Below, one piece after another: positions 8,324 through 18,877 of a stretch of 31,944 nucleotides of DNA. Every line of letters starts with the position of its first letter. Positions within the stretch are counted from its first letter, which is position 1. The stretch comes from Russula earlei (Eukaryota > Basidiomycota > Agaricomycetes > Russulales > Russulaceae): the NCBI GenBank assembly GCA_025769875.1, contig JAGFNK010000589.1, positions 1 to 31,944 of the forward strand. Direction: 5' to 3'. The translations under genes were made by a program, and so were the position numbers. The notes under the pieces were generated by a model. It worked only from the letters and a program-made list of their open reading frames with translations, searched no databases and had not been told where the DNA came from.

Positions 8324-9790
8324 ATGACGATCACTGACCAATCAATCTTAGATGGGGTAACAACCAACACGCTCCCCGATGATGTCCTCGTGAACATATT
8401 TTATTTCTATTTGAATGAAGGGGTAACACTGCTCCATGTGTGTCAACGATGGCGGTATCTCGTGTTGGCATCACCACGTTACCTGAACATGGAACAAGTG
8501 TACACAGGAACAGTACCGGTGTCAGAGATCGAGATGGACACCTGGCCAACCTTGCCAGTGGCAATACGTCACAGGGGATGTTCATCCTCGATCTGTCGAA
8601 ACATAACTGCTTTCCTCAATTCGGAGTACTGCCATCGCATATACGCAATATCGTTGTGGTCCATTTCCGCTTCAGAATTAGAAACATTGGTGGCAGCAAT
8701 GCAGAAACCATTCCCGGAGCTGACAACTCTGGAGATTTCTGTATGTACGAGGACGCCCCTTCCGGATTCATTCTTAGGCAGATCAGCCCCACTTCTGCGA
8801 CAACTTGTGTTGGACCATTGTCCGTTTCCAGGAATACCAAAGCTACTTTTGTCAGCCACTCACCTTTGCCATCTTGACCTTCGGGAAATTCCCGATTTCG
8901 GTTACTTTTCGCCTCAGGATTTGGGCGCCGCCCTGTCGGTCATGTCCAGACTTGAATACCTCTGCGTTGAGTTCGAATCCCCTCGGTATCCTGAAAGTCG
9001 ACATCCACTTTCGCTCACACGCTCTGTCCTCTCATCTCTCACCAAACTTGTGTTCGAAGGCGCTCACCAATATTTGGAGGACTTACTGGCCCAAATCGAG
9101 GCTCCACTTCTCGGCCAACTCAAGATAAGGTTCTTTATGGACCCCCATTTTGTCGTCCCACAACTTCACGAGTTGATCAGTTATGCAGAATCGTTCAAGA
9201 AATGCCACGGAGCAACTTTGTACATTTCCGACCATGGAATTAACTTTAGGGCTTTCAGAGAAACTAGAGACACTCGGTCTCCAGAGCTCTTCTTAAATAT
9301 TAGGGGCGGAGAATTGGCTCAGCGGCTTTCATCATTTGCCCAAGTCTTCAACTCATCCTTGTCTCTCCTCTCCACTTTAGAGCAGCTCAACTTCTTGGAT
9401 GATTCTACCCAATGTTACAAAAATGGCATAGAAACTACTCAATGGCTGCAAGTCCTAGCTCCGTTCACTTCTGTAACGGATTTGTGCCTAGACGATCGAC
9501 TTGTGCCCCATATCTGCCGGGTGCTGGAAGAGCTCATCGAAGAAAGAGTAAAAGAAGTCCTACCAGCACTACAGAACATTTTTTTGTCCGGCTTCGAGCC
9601 ATTGAAATCTGTTCCTGAATTTATTCAAGGATTCGTCGCAGCGCGACAACTCATTGGCCACCCTGTGGCTGTCTGTTCTGGGACAGCCAGATTATTAATA
9701 GCTAGTAACGTCCACTGCCTTCTGTGCGATTGTCATTATTTGACTCTAAGCACCCTAGAATCGCTTCACTTTAGTCTCCCACTTCTCTAA
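8324..9790 (+). CDS. F-box protein, intact (F-box copy three)
   Basis: A single uninterrupted frame of 488 codons. Residues about 12-60 form the F-box (TNTLPDDVLVNIFYFYL, then LLHVCQRWRYLVLASPR). The rest, about 70-470, is leucine-rich and irregular, in the manner of fungal F-box/LRR-like substrate receptors (for example LPALQNIFLSGFEPLKSVPEF near the end). The expected role is to bind Skp1 and deliver an unknown substrate to an SCF ubiquitin ligase. I chose the ATG at 8324 because it follows a conserved leader-intron acceptor and aligns with ATGACC starts in copies four and five. The last 35 or so residues, after GHPVAV, run through sequence that is 3' flank in copies four and five, so the C-terminus is unusual. 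Flanks are duplicated with it. Confidence 0.85.
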   Translation: MTITDQSILDGVTTNTLPDDVLVNIFYFYLNEGVTLLHVCQRWRYLVLASPRYLNMEQVYTGTVPVSEIEMDTWPTLPVAIRHRGCSSSICRNITAFLNSEYCHRIYAISLWSISASELETLVAAMQKPFPELTTLEISVCTRTPLPDSFLGRSAPLLRQLVLDHCPFPGIPKLLLSATHLCHLDLREIPDFGYFSPQDLGAALSVMSRLEYLCVEFESPRYPESRHPLSLTRSVLSSLTKLVFEGAHQYLEDLLAQIEAPLLGQLKIRFFMDPHFVVPQLHELISYAESFKKCHGATLYISDHGINFRAFRETRDTRSPELFLNIRGGELAQRLSSFAQVFNSSLSLLSTLEQLNFLDDSTQCYKNGIETTQWLQVLAPFTSVTDLCLDDRLVPHICRVLEELIEERVKEVLPALQNIFLSGFEPLKSVPEFIQGFVAARQLIGHPVAVCSGTARLLIASNVHCLLCDCHYLTLSTLESLHFSLPLL

Positions 9791-10282
9791 AGTTGTATGG
9801 TGCCTGGAACGCAATGCAGAAACAGAACAGCCATGTATTGAGGAATCTTCCAACCGCGCACTCACCTCCCATGCAAACCCGTTTCGGTCCGTCGTTAACA
9901 ATATGGTGCCATTGCACTGTGAGTGCGAGTCTAAGATCTCGACGATCGCATTGCTCGCTGCCGATTTGGTATCACTCAGATACGTACATATTCATCATCA
10001 CCCCTTTTCATCTCTCTACCACTTATAGGTCATCACGTCCACCGACCCTGTTCCCTTTCATCACGTCAATTATCACGCTTCTTCCTGTACTTCTCTTTGT
10101 GTATGAGGACCTCAGGTTCTCTCTCATACAACAATGTCGTTCTTGTCCCCCTTTCACTCGGCTGAGAATACCCGTGTGAAGAACAGCCTCTATAACATCA
10201 TCCAAACTTCTCTTCTCTCACCCTTCAAGCATTCACTTCCACAATCCACGTCTCGTTGAGTTTTGCTTTCTTCTACTCTTGG
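9709..10282 (+). repeat. Duplicated F-box 3' flank, copy C (left part)
   Basis: Aligns with 1-567 of flank copy A, including TGTGCGATTGTCATTATTTG, the CGCGCACTCAC block and the CCCCCTTTCA block near 10150. In copy C an ATG at 10134 opens a 41-codon frame (MSFLSPFHSAENTRVK and onward) ending at 10258. The equivalent codon in copy A is GTG, so a coding role is doubtful. Similarity stops at TTGG (10279-10282), where the 774-bp insertion begins, and resumes at 11057. Confidence 0.75.
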
Positions 10283-11056
10283 TGTACGAATGCCTGTTTG
10301 TGTAGGCTTGGGTGCGTTGAGTGGTTTTGGGGCGTTCACCCGAGGGGAAGAGTAGACGATGAGATAGAAGGAGAAGGAGGGCAAGGACAGACTGTTTAGA
10401 TTGCAAGTAAGGAGTGGACAGACAGGATAAGGCCTGGCTAACTTTCCACCTCAAACTCGAAAGGAGGCGCCACTTGTTCACAGCGACAGAAGGGCCATAG
10501 GGGCCGTGAGTCGGGTAAAGGTAGGTTAAGTGGAAAGGCGACGAGTAACATGAGAATCCGGTGTGGGGAGGCTGTGGCTGTTTCAAGTATCGAGCTAAGG
10601 AAAAGCATGTGCCGTGCGGTGGTGGCCGGCTAGGTGGAAGGTGGAAGCATACGAGCCTGAAAGGAGAGGGAAGGCGAAAAAGTGAGAGCATGTGGTATCG
10701 GCAGTGATGCGGGTATTGAGGGCGCGGGGCGCCGTTTAGTGAGGCCGGAGGTGGCTCGGTTAAGGATTGGGCGGTGAGGCGGATGTCATGACCGAGCGGG
10801 TCGGTGCGTCTGCTGTTGAGGACAGGACTATGGAACGGATGTGGCACGCGAGAGCTGCGTTACGATCGAGCCAGTCAACGCGTTTGGCGGCGACGGTGTT
10901 CGCTGTCGAGGACGAGGTTGTGAAGCGGGTGTTGTTGGCGGATGCTGTGTCGCGATCGAGCCAGTGGTTGAAGGAGAGCAAGAGAGTGCGTGCGTATAGA
11001 CGTGCACGCTCGGATAAGGCGATTCCAATAGGCGATTCCGATCCGATTCACACGCA
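10283..11056. mobile_element. 774-bp insertion with TG...CA ends and TTGG duplication
   Basis: Flank copy A has an uninterrupted site at 564-567 (TTGG). Copy C has the same site split: TTGG at 10279-10282, then 774 bp starting TGTACGAATG and ending CACACGCA, then TTGG at 11057-11060 followed by the rest of the flank. This is the signature of an insertion with a 4-bp target duplication and LTR-like TG/CA ends. No coding domain is recognised: the longest frames (minus strand, about 204 codons) lack an ATG. It contains a 90-bp tandem repeat near its right end. It could be a solo LTR of an uncharacterised family or another non-autonomous element. A deletion in copy A is the alternative. Confidence 0.6.
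10796..10975. repeat. 90-bp degenerate tandem repeat, two units
   Basis: Two adjacent units are aligned by the exact motif CGATCGAGCCAGT at 10863-10875 and 10953-10965, a 90-bp period. A partial third unit may precede them. Since 90 is a multiple of three, every frame repeats as 30 residues; on the minus strand the units read WLDR...SSTA. The repeat sits inside the 774-bp insertion. Confidence 0.65.
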
Positions 11057-11195
11057 TTGGGTAAGCCAGCTCCACGAGCTCATCCGCGCGTCCCCGGACA
11101 GGCTACACCATTGGCCTGCATTTTGTTGGGTACGGGTGACTTTGGCATTAGTTCTGTCGACGATCGGCTTCAAAATTGTGTGAACACTTCCGGTG
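11057..11195 (+). repeat. Duplicated F-box 3' flank, copy C (right part)
   Basis: Continues the alignment to copy A (564-690) after the insertion, with about 11 substitutions in 120 bp plus one gap. Shared blocks include CGCGCGTCCCCGGACAGGCT and GTCGACGATCGGCTTCAAAA. The alignment ends near ACACTTCCGG, where copy A has about 25 extra bases. Confidence 0.75.
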
Positions 11196-11423
11196 GGAAT
11201 TCGTCGGCTGCGGAGAGTGAGTGACCACAACAGGATATGTTAGCCGAGAGAGGGGGATCGGACTCAAGAGCTGAGGAGGAAATGTCACGACGCGATGCGC
11301 TATAGAAAATGCAAGGGACATGGGCGGCGGCGGCATGGATGGACGGGCGGGAATGGCACCGAACTCACCAGATGGGAGGGAGGAAGGCAGAGGCCGCAGG
11401 ATTGAACCATGTGAGAGTGTGGC
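11196..11423. repeat. Intergenic block shared with 7975-8170
   Basis: This matches the region upstream of F-box copy three at moderate identity. It is the left half of the site into which the LINE inserted; the right half resumes at 18987. No gene is supported. Confidence 0.5.
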
Positions 11424-11438
11424 AGAGAGCAAGACCTT
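11424..11438 (+). repeat. LINE target-site duplication, left copy
   Basis: AGAGAGCAAGACCTT is identical at 11424-11438 and 18972-18986 and directly flanks the LINE. Its length of 15 bp fits target-primed reverse transcription. Confidence 0.93.
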
Positions 11439-12672
11439 CGATGGATCTCAGTCTGTTACCACCATCACCTTCTAACCCTAACCCCATGCCAAAAACCCCC
11501 CAACCCCCCCCCGGAAAAGCCACCCGACCCAGGGAAAGCTTATCCGCTAGAAGGGGACAACCCAAAAAACCCAGTGATCACCCCAACTGAGAAGGGAGAC
11601 ACAACCAACTCATCAAACCTGAGACCTAGTGCTCCAGTTGAAAGTGAAACCAATGTCCTTTCCCCCCACCATAGGAAGGACGATAACACCAACCAAGCAA
11701 CAGACGTAGGAGCAATACCCTGTGGTATACTCTCATACACCCCTGAGTATCTTAATATCATCCAAAAGGGCTTCCTTCACACGACTGCCACAGGTGCTCT
11801 GGATGCCTCAGAATGGGCTGACCTATGCTCCCACTTAGTGAACGCCATTGGTCGAGGCTTCCTCCAAACAATCAGCAACTTTGGAGAAATGGCAGTGAAA
11901 GATGCCATTGCAGGGTCCATTGACCCAACACCCCTAGCACCGAACCTTCCCACATTCTTCCACAAACTGACAAACATCACCAACCTTTTAGCAACCCACC
12001 TCACTGGAAACCTCACAGACTATCATGATGAGCATGCCACCATCCTGGAGGAATACCGGAAAAAGGCTGCCAAGAAGGCTACAGTGGAAGTGGAAGAGAC
12101 GTGGAGACTATGGAAGGAACGACAGTTGGAACAAAGGGCAGCAGCACAAGAATCAGACATCACCACTGCCACAAGAAACAGAAATCTCACTTATTTTCTG
12201 CAGTCAGCCAAAGGGATGGGACTCACTCTCCCTGCGCAAACCACCACAGGCAAACCACCGATGACACCTAAGGCAGGTAGCAAGCAGACCATATCTGGGT
12301 CTGTCCTGCCCTCTGCCCTAACCCAACCACCACAGCCAGCACACTCACATGGCGCAAATAATATGCACTCCCCCCTCCGCACACCGAGGGGACGAGACAT
12401 GGCACGATCCCCCACCACTCCTCACCCCAACACCAGGCAGGCGGAACCATCCCCAACACCCAACCCTAAAGGTAAAACTTACCCCAGATAACTAACTGAA
12501 CCACAGGACAGCAGGCTCCAAGACGCTGACACGATCACTCAAGCTGTCATGAGAGCCATGGCTCCCTTTGCAGCGCGCCTAGAAGTGCTGGAAAGGCTAT
12601 CAATGCCCCCACCACAGAACACAATCACAGGTGAGTCACTGTAACGGCGTCGCGGCCGTTAGAGCGTTAGCT

Positions 12673-12729
12673 CAAGGTTCAGTGGGGGCCAAGTCCCTGT
12701 GACTTGGTTTCAAGGGTTCAATGGGGGCC
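12673..12729 (+). repeat. Short direct repeat within the LTR
   Basis: CAAGGTTCAGTGGGGGCC at 12673-12690 recurs as a near-copy at 12711-12729 with one insertion and one substitution. It may represent duplicated control sequence of the LTR. Confidence 0.6.
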
Positions 12730-13093
12730 GGCTCAAGGAGACCGGTTCAGAGGTTTAGCGTCTCAAGGCTTAGTCAGACAATGACTCAGCCCGCAGACAG
12801 AGTCGATCTTCTGGTTTCACAGAAGAGGAGGGTGATGAGAGAGAGGCAGAGGAGGAAGAGGAACACAAGGGTTCCTTGAGGTATGCTTAGGTCAAGCAGA
12901 GTATAGGCCAGCACAAGCAAGTTGTGATTGAGAGAGAGTACAGGGCAAGGGATGCGACAGGAAATGGGACAAAGCTAAGCTTAGGGCATTCCCCAGCTTT
13001 TACAGGCGCTTAAATACTGTATGTAGCGAGGCTGTACAGTACTGTAAGTAGAACAATAAGTAAAAGGCAGATCAATAGCAAAAGTAGCTCATC

Positions 13094-13135
13094 AATAGAT
13101 GAAACACAATAGATGAAACACAATAGATGAAACAC
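13094..13135 (+). repeat. Three perfect 14-bp tandem units
   Basis: AATAGATGAAACAC occurs three times head to tail at 13094, 13108 and 13122, inside the solo LTR. Copy number would be a useful marker for this LTR family. Confidence 0.95.
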
Positions 13136-14814
13136 AGTAAGGGATCACCATCAAGGGATAAAAACGGTAACCACGGAAACGGAGATAACAAAAGGAACAA
13201 TGATGGGAAGGGATTATGGACGAACCGACAAGGGGGTAAATCATAACAGTCACAATGTGAACCACTCACCAACACAAACACCAGACAGAGGGTGCCGCCC
13301 ATGCACCCACCGCTAGCCAACACTGCCCATGACCCCCACCCCCCAGCTGTGGCCACCTGCACAGACAAGCCAGAAACAGCCTTCATCCAAGTCTCTTACC
13401 AGAGGAAGACCAAAAGCACGAACAAGGGTACAACCCCCACTGATTCAGCACTAGATATGTCTATCATCACCCCAGCAGCATATGCTATGGTGGCAGCGGC
13501 TGCAGCTAAAAACCCAGGTCAGCCCACTGGACAAAAACCCAAACGCCACAGTGCACCGACCATCACAGAAGTAACGGTCTTGCGCTCCGGAGGCTTTGGT
13601 GACAAAATAGTGGAGCAGAACATACGTGCAAGGGCCGCAGATGCCATAGTCAGGGAGGTCCGCCTCTGTATGAGCAAGGCGGTAGCCAAACCCATTCCCT
13701 TAAAAGCAGGTAGGTGGAGTGTGCACCCACGAAGCAACGGTAACTTCATCTTCTCCTTCGAGGGATCCATTGCCTTCGACCACATCATGTTGTATGAGGT
13801 GTTCCTCCTCCCAACCCTTCCAAGGAATGGGCCAGCTATGCCCTGCCATGGGCTGGACTCGCTTCCTTGCACATGGTGTTCCGGTCAAAGACAACGATGG
13901 CATCCTCTTCCGACCAGATGAGCTACATGACGAGGTAAAATTGCTCCCAGGGCTGATGAAAGCCCACTTCTCCATGCAGCCGAGATGGCTTAAGCCTATC
14001 GAACGCATAACGGGCCATACTCCACTCTCACATTTGCTATTTCTGACCCAGGCGGATTGGTAACAAATACGCTCCTTAAAGGCCGCACCGCTCTCTTCGG
14101 CAAGGAGGTTTCAATCAGTAAGTGGATTGACAAACCTGCTCTGGTCCAGTGCTCGAAGTGCCATGCCCTGGGACACACGAAAAGATCTGTGGCATGCCTG
14201 TTGGGCAAAGACTCAGTGAGGTGTTACATATGCAGGGCGGGCCACACATCCGAGGAGCACAACCAAAAGTGCCCCAAGAAACATATGATCGCAGGCATCT
14301 GCAACTGTACGCACTTTAAATGCCTCAATTGCTGAATGACCAGGCACCACTGCAGAGACGAAACTTGCCCAGCCAGGGAAGGCTACAGACCAAGGGCCCC
14401 ACAAAAGGCGATACATGCGAAGAACAAAGGTAAGGGAAAAGAAACTAACCCTGAAGCCAGGGAAGAAGAGTACCGTGAATGGGCGGAAAGTATACCTAAC
14501 TATGATAATGAGGATGACATGGATACAGCACTTGACCTCGCAGAGGCCAACACCTTTAACCCTGACCCAGGCCCGGCCTATCGAATGCAGTCTCAACCCC
14601 AATCCCCAGCCAGGGCAGATACACCAGGGCTCACACTCAAAAAGAAGTCCATCCAGTTTGGCCCCCCCACACCCAGCCCATCATGCCACGCACCAGAGCC
14701 AACCATCCCCACTATACACAACACTACATTCAGCCAAGGTCATGAAGGCCCAGCCATCTCACATCACTCCCCCTTGTGCCCACAAGGCAGCGCTGCCCAG
14801 CCCAACCATTCCCC

Positions 14815-17800
14815 ATGATGGCACACCCAACGCTACATATAGCATCGGTGAACATGCACAAGCACAATGCAGTTACCCACGCACTTTTGAACAGCGCCAC
14901 AGAAATTAACTTACTATTTATACAGGAACCTTGGTATGACAGGATAGGAACAGCACGAAAAGACAATGCCCGAGACAGCATTGACATGATGGGAGGGGCA
15001 GCCTCCCCAGCATGGGAGCTCCTCTACCCAGGGCTTGACAATGGACAAAAACCCAAGGTAATGTCTTATGCGAGAAAACCTCAACCAGACAAATTGGACC
15101 CCAACTTCACAACAGTAACAAGAATGGACATCTTCAAACATCCATTCGTACAGGTAGTGGATGTTGTGCTAGACAATGAAACTTGGCAAGTGATCAACTA
15201 CTATCATGACATCAGAGATGCCACCACTCTAGCAACACTAACCTCACTAGACATCAACCTGACCACCCCCGACTTTGATAATAGGGGATTTTAACACCCA
15301 TTCCCCAACCTGGTCGCCACCAGAAAACCCCAAATCATACTGGGCCAACCACATAGAGGACTGGGCCACAACCAACCTCCTTACTCTAGCCAACACGCCT
15401 GGAGAGATCACGTGCAGAGGGGCAGCTCACGAAAGGGACTCAACAATAGACCTTGCCTGGTTCAACATGGCAGCGGTAAGACGTGCCACCTTCAGCAGAT
15501 TCAAGGTTGACTGGCCTGGCTCCCTTGGCTCAGACCACACCATGCTCCGGCTCACAGGAAACCCCACCACTCCCGACACTCCTGACACAGCGCCCACAGT
15601 GAACAACCCTGACTTAAGATATGTAGTGGACCTGGAGCAAAAGGAACCGTGGATCAAAACCTTCAAAGAGAGATGCGAAACCTGGACCCTCTCGTCACAC
15701 CCAACCGCTGAGAAGCTAGACGAAGAAGTGGATAGATACATGACTGACATCCAACAGACAAACGCTGACACCCTCAAGCCTAGACACCCTCACAACCGCC
15801 ATGCCGCACCCTGGTGGGACACGGAGTGCAAATGGGCCATACAGGCACTCAAAGAGGCCCCAAACCCAGAAGAATGGAAAAGAGCACACAAACGACTAAA
15901 ATCCACTGTACAAGCAGCGAAACGACAGTGGGCCAACGACTACATCAACAAAGCCCAACTATGGGAAGTCGCCACCTGGAGACATGGACGCAAAACCACT
16001 AAGGTTCCCCCACTCCGAGGACCAGAAGGTTTTGCCAACTCACATGAAGAAATAGCTGACACTCTTTCACAGCGCTTTTTTGCTGGGGAACGACAGGAAG
16101 TGGAACCACACTTCCCAGATGACCCAGTCCCACTCCCTCAACGCGAACTCCCAACGATTCACAAACAACTAATAACTGACCTCCTCCAGAAAGTATCTGG
16201 ATGCTCTGCACCAGGCCCTTCAGGCCACTCCTGGACCATGATAAAGTGGGCATGGGAAGCGAACCCAGAAAAGCTACTGGGTCTCCTGGTAAATTGCCTT
16301 AAAGCTGGACACCATCCAAGTGTCTGGAAGGAGGCACTAGTCTGCGTTATACCCAAACCAAACAGAGCCAACTACACACTGGCTAAGAACTTCCGCCCAA
16401 TAGCATTACTCAAATGTCTAGGTAAGCTCCTGGAGAAAATCGTGGTGAGGATCATCTATCAGGACATGGCCAGACACAAACTAGTCCCCACGACGCAATT
16501 TGGAGGGAGAAATGCATCATCAACAATAGACATGGGACTCACACTCTTACACGACATACAAGCAGCACAACAAATGGGACTCAAATGCAGGCTCCTGTTG
16601 TTCAACATCCAAGGGTTCTTTGACAACATAAACCACCGGAGACTAACCCAAGTGGTTGAGAACCTTGGCTTCACCCCAGAGATAGTAAAGTGGTGTGACT
16701 CCTTTCTGACAAACAGGAAAGTCCGCCTGAGATTCAATGGGCATGCCTCAGACCCCTTTGATCTGGAAGCAGGTACACCGCAAGGCTCCCCCACCTCACC
16801 AGTACTTTCCATACTCTACACCTCCCCCCTACTTCACAAGGCAAAAGCCTGGAAACAAACCACCTTAGCCATGTATATTGACGATGGGGCCATCTTCATG
16901 TGCAACCATGACTGGACGTCCGTAGAGTCAGCACTCCAACTGGGATACTCTGAATGCACTAAATGGCTAAACAAAGCGGGACTCAATGCTGAACCGGAAA
17001 AAACAGAAGTGCTCTTCTTCAGAAAACAGAGGGAACATGCAAACCCACCCAACTACATACATCTCCCACTCCCATCACACAACACATACTACTGAGTGAA
17101 AGCGACTGACACAATCAGGTACCTCGGTTTCTTCTTCAACTCATGCCTCACCTGGAAACGTCATGTTGAGTACATGTGTAACAGAGCAAGAGCATCGCTG
17201 AAAGCCCTTCAACTGCTTGGTAACTCCATCAGAGGCCTCAAACAAGCAAAATGGAGACAGGTATACCTTGCCATCTGCCTCCCAACACTAACATATGGCC
17301 ACCAGCTATGGTACACAGGTAAACAAATCGGTCTAGTCAAGAAACTGCAAGTCGTCCAGAACGAAGTGGTAAAGATAATAGCAGGGGCCTTCCACACTAC
17401 CCCAAGAGACCCCCTCCACCAACTACTAACTATCCTGCCCATGTGCATACAACTTAACAAACTAACCAACAACGCAGCAGTGAGACTCCACCACACCATG
17501 ACCGGTAGTCAACTACGAAGGAGACTAGGAGGTGCCTGGGATACCCAACCAAGCCACGACGCAGTACTACCATCACCAAACAGCCACAGAGCAAAAACCA
17601 CCCTGAGCTCACTAGCAAACCAAACGAACGCGAACAGCCCATGCATAGAACACTTCCCCAATCTCCCACCCGGCACCCCGGATTGGGACAGATGTGTTAG
17701 CATGGGAAAGGTAATGGAACCATGCCAAGCAGAAGACCACATCACCATCTACTGCAGTGGTGTCAAAACAAACAAAGGACGAACAGACAACAAGCAACTT

Positions 17801-18877
17801 GGAGTGGCAACGGCAGTACTATACAAAACCGAGAGGATACTAGGACACAAAGAACAGGTAATCGGAACAACAGTAACAGTCAATGGCACACACCTCCGCT
17901 CGCTAATGACCGGCCTCGAAGCCCTAGTGGAATACCTCGACACATGGACGACCATCACACCCACAAACGCCCACATCTTCCTACCAACATGTGTGGCCGC
18001 AGAACTAGCCATCAGCCACAAACCTCATGATGAACAAGCGATAGCTCTATGCCATCTAAAACAAATAGGTGAGATCCTTAACACCCACCCCCAAACGAAC
18101 ATAAGTCTGCTTTGGACATCTAGGAACGACAAACCACCTGGAGTCCAAGAAGCCAGATGACTAGCCCTAGAAACAGCACGCATGGCACGCACTGAAAACC
18201 TAACAGAACCTCTATCCCTAGATAAACAAAAGAGAAGGCACAACGCAGATGCAATAGCGGAATGGGAAAGGAGCTGGCACCAGTTGCCCCGCACCTCACT
18301 CACATGCCGCACAGCTCTCACTAAACCACCGAATGGAAAACCACACCCCACAGCAGTCACCCAAAAAAGGACAAAATGCACCAACGCAGGAACTCACAAC
18401 AATGGAAACAACAGGAACAACAACACAGGGCAACACGATAAGTTCCCCAGACAATTCACATCCACCTTCTACCAATTCATCACAGGTCATGCGTTTACTG
18501 GGGAGTATACTCAGCGATTCCACACAAGGCACACACCCACACAGGTCGCGTGCCCATGCGGCGAACCCCTCCAAACAGTTGAGCACGTGCTCCTGACATG
18601 CCCACAATACCATGACATGTGCCGCAGACATTTGTCCACGAATGGCCGCCCACGAAATTTAGCCCAGCTGTTTGACCACCCAGATCGGGCACAGAGCACA
18701 CTCTCCTTTCTAATAGAAACCAAGGCATGCCTAAAACCGAGGGAAAAACTGGGACCCAGGAGGGTTGAGGGAGAACTGGGAAGCGCAGAGACACCCCACT
18801 TAATCACCACCACAGACCACCACACACTACACTCTAACGCTGTCATACCGCCCCAGCAGACAACTCAAGAACCATAA
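14815..18877 (+). pseudogene. LINE ORF2: AP endonuclease, reverse transcriptase, RNase H-like
   Basis: It starts at ATGATG, overlapping the ORF1 stop. The AP endonuclease shows IASVNMHKHN, LLFIQEPWYD, IIGDFNTHSPTW (15278-15313) and GSDH (about 15527-15538); a one-base shift lies near 15275. The reverse transcriptase shows NFRPIALLKCLGKLLEKIV, motif A as LLFNIQGFFDN, motif B AGTPQGSPTSPVLS and motif C YIDD (16874-16885). Motif A has Asn (codon 16604-16606) where the catalytic Asp belongs. A TGA at 17093-17095 splits RT from thumb (IRYLGFFFNSCLTWKRHVE). The RNase H-like part (17740-18170) lacks the expected acidic residues and has a TGA at 18158-18160. The end carries CPCGEPLQTVEHVLLTCP, a C-C-H-C zinc motif. 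An intact protein nicks DNA and copies the RNA there; this one cannot. Confidence 0.93.

Larger units (their letters stand above)
12641..13248. mobile_element. Solo LTR nested in LINE ORF1
   Basis: The 608-bp sequence begins TGTAACGGCG and ends AATCATAACA, with GTCAC directly before it (12636-12640) and directly after it (13249-13253). TG...CA ends plus a 5-bp target duplication define a solo LTR, probably of a Gypsy-type element; superfamily is inferred. The start holds a palindrome (TAACGGC/GCCGTTA, 12643-12662). Removing the LTR and one GTCAC leaves an open ORF1 frame across the junction from 12601 to 13921. It is therefore younger than the LINE copy. Confidence 0.9.
11441..14818 (+). pseudogene. 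LINE ORF1, gag-like zinc-knuckle protein, broken
   Basis: It begins MDLSLLPPSPSNPNP and changes frame at a run of nine C (11504-11512), where one extra base would explain the shift. The body (PVITPTEKGD and onward) includes a charged helical stretch near 12050-12150 and meets a TAA at 12489-12491. A one-base shift near 12600 follows, then the nested LTR (12641-13248). Beyond it the protein continues (QVSYQRKTKSTNKG) with frameshifts near 13805 and 14005. Next come KGRTALFGKEVSI and three zinc-knuckle-like motifs: CSKCHALGH, CYICRAGHTSEEHNQKC and CLNC...HHC. A TGA at 14333-14335 interrupts the third. An acidic, proline-rich tail ends at TGA 14816-14818. Such proteins bind the LINE RNA and form ribonucleoprotein particles. 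The family fit is strong; function is lost. Confidence 0.88.

Noticed and set aside
10233..10847. 204-codon minus-strand frame across the 774-bp insertion
   Set aside because: It lacks an ATG start and crosses the insertion border into unrelated flank, so it is not a natural gene unit.
12631..13253. Intron beginning GTGAGT in LINE ORF1
   Set aside because: The GTGAGT looks like a donor, but the TG...CA ends with GTCAC on both sides fit a solo LTR insertion exactly, and LINEs are not expected to keep introns.
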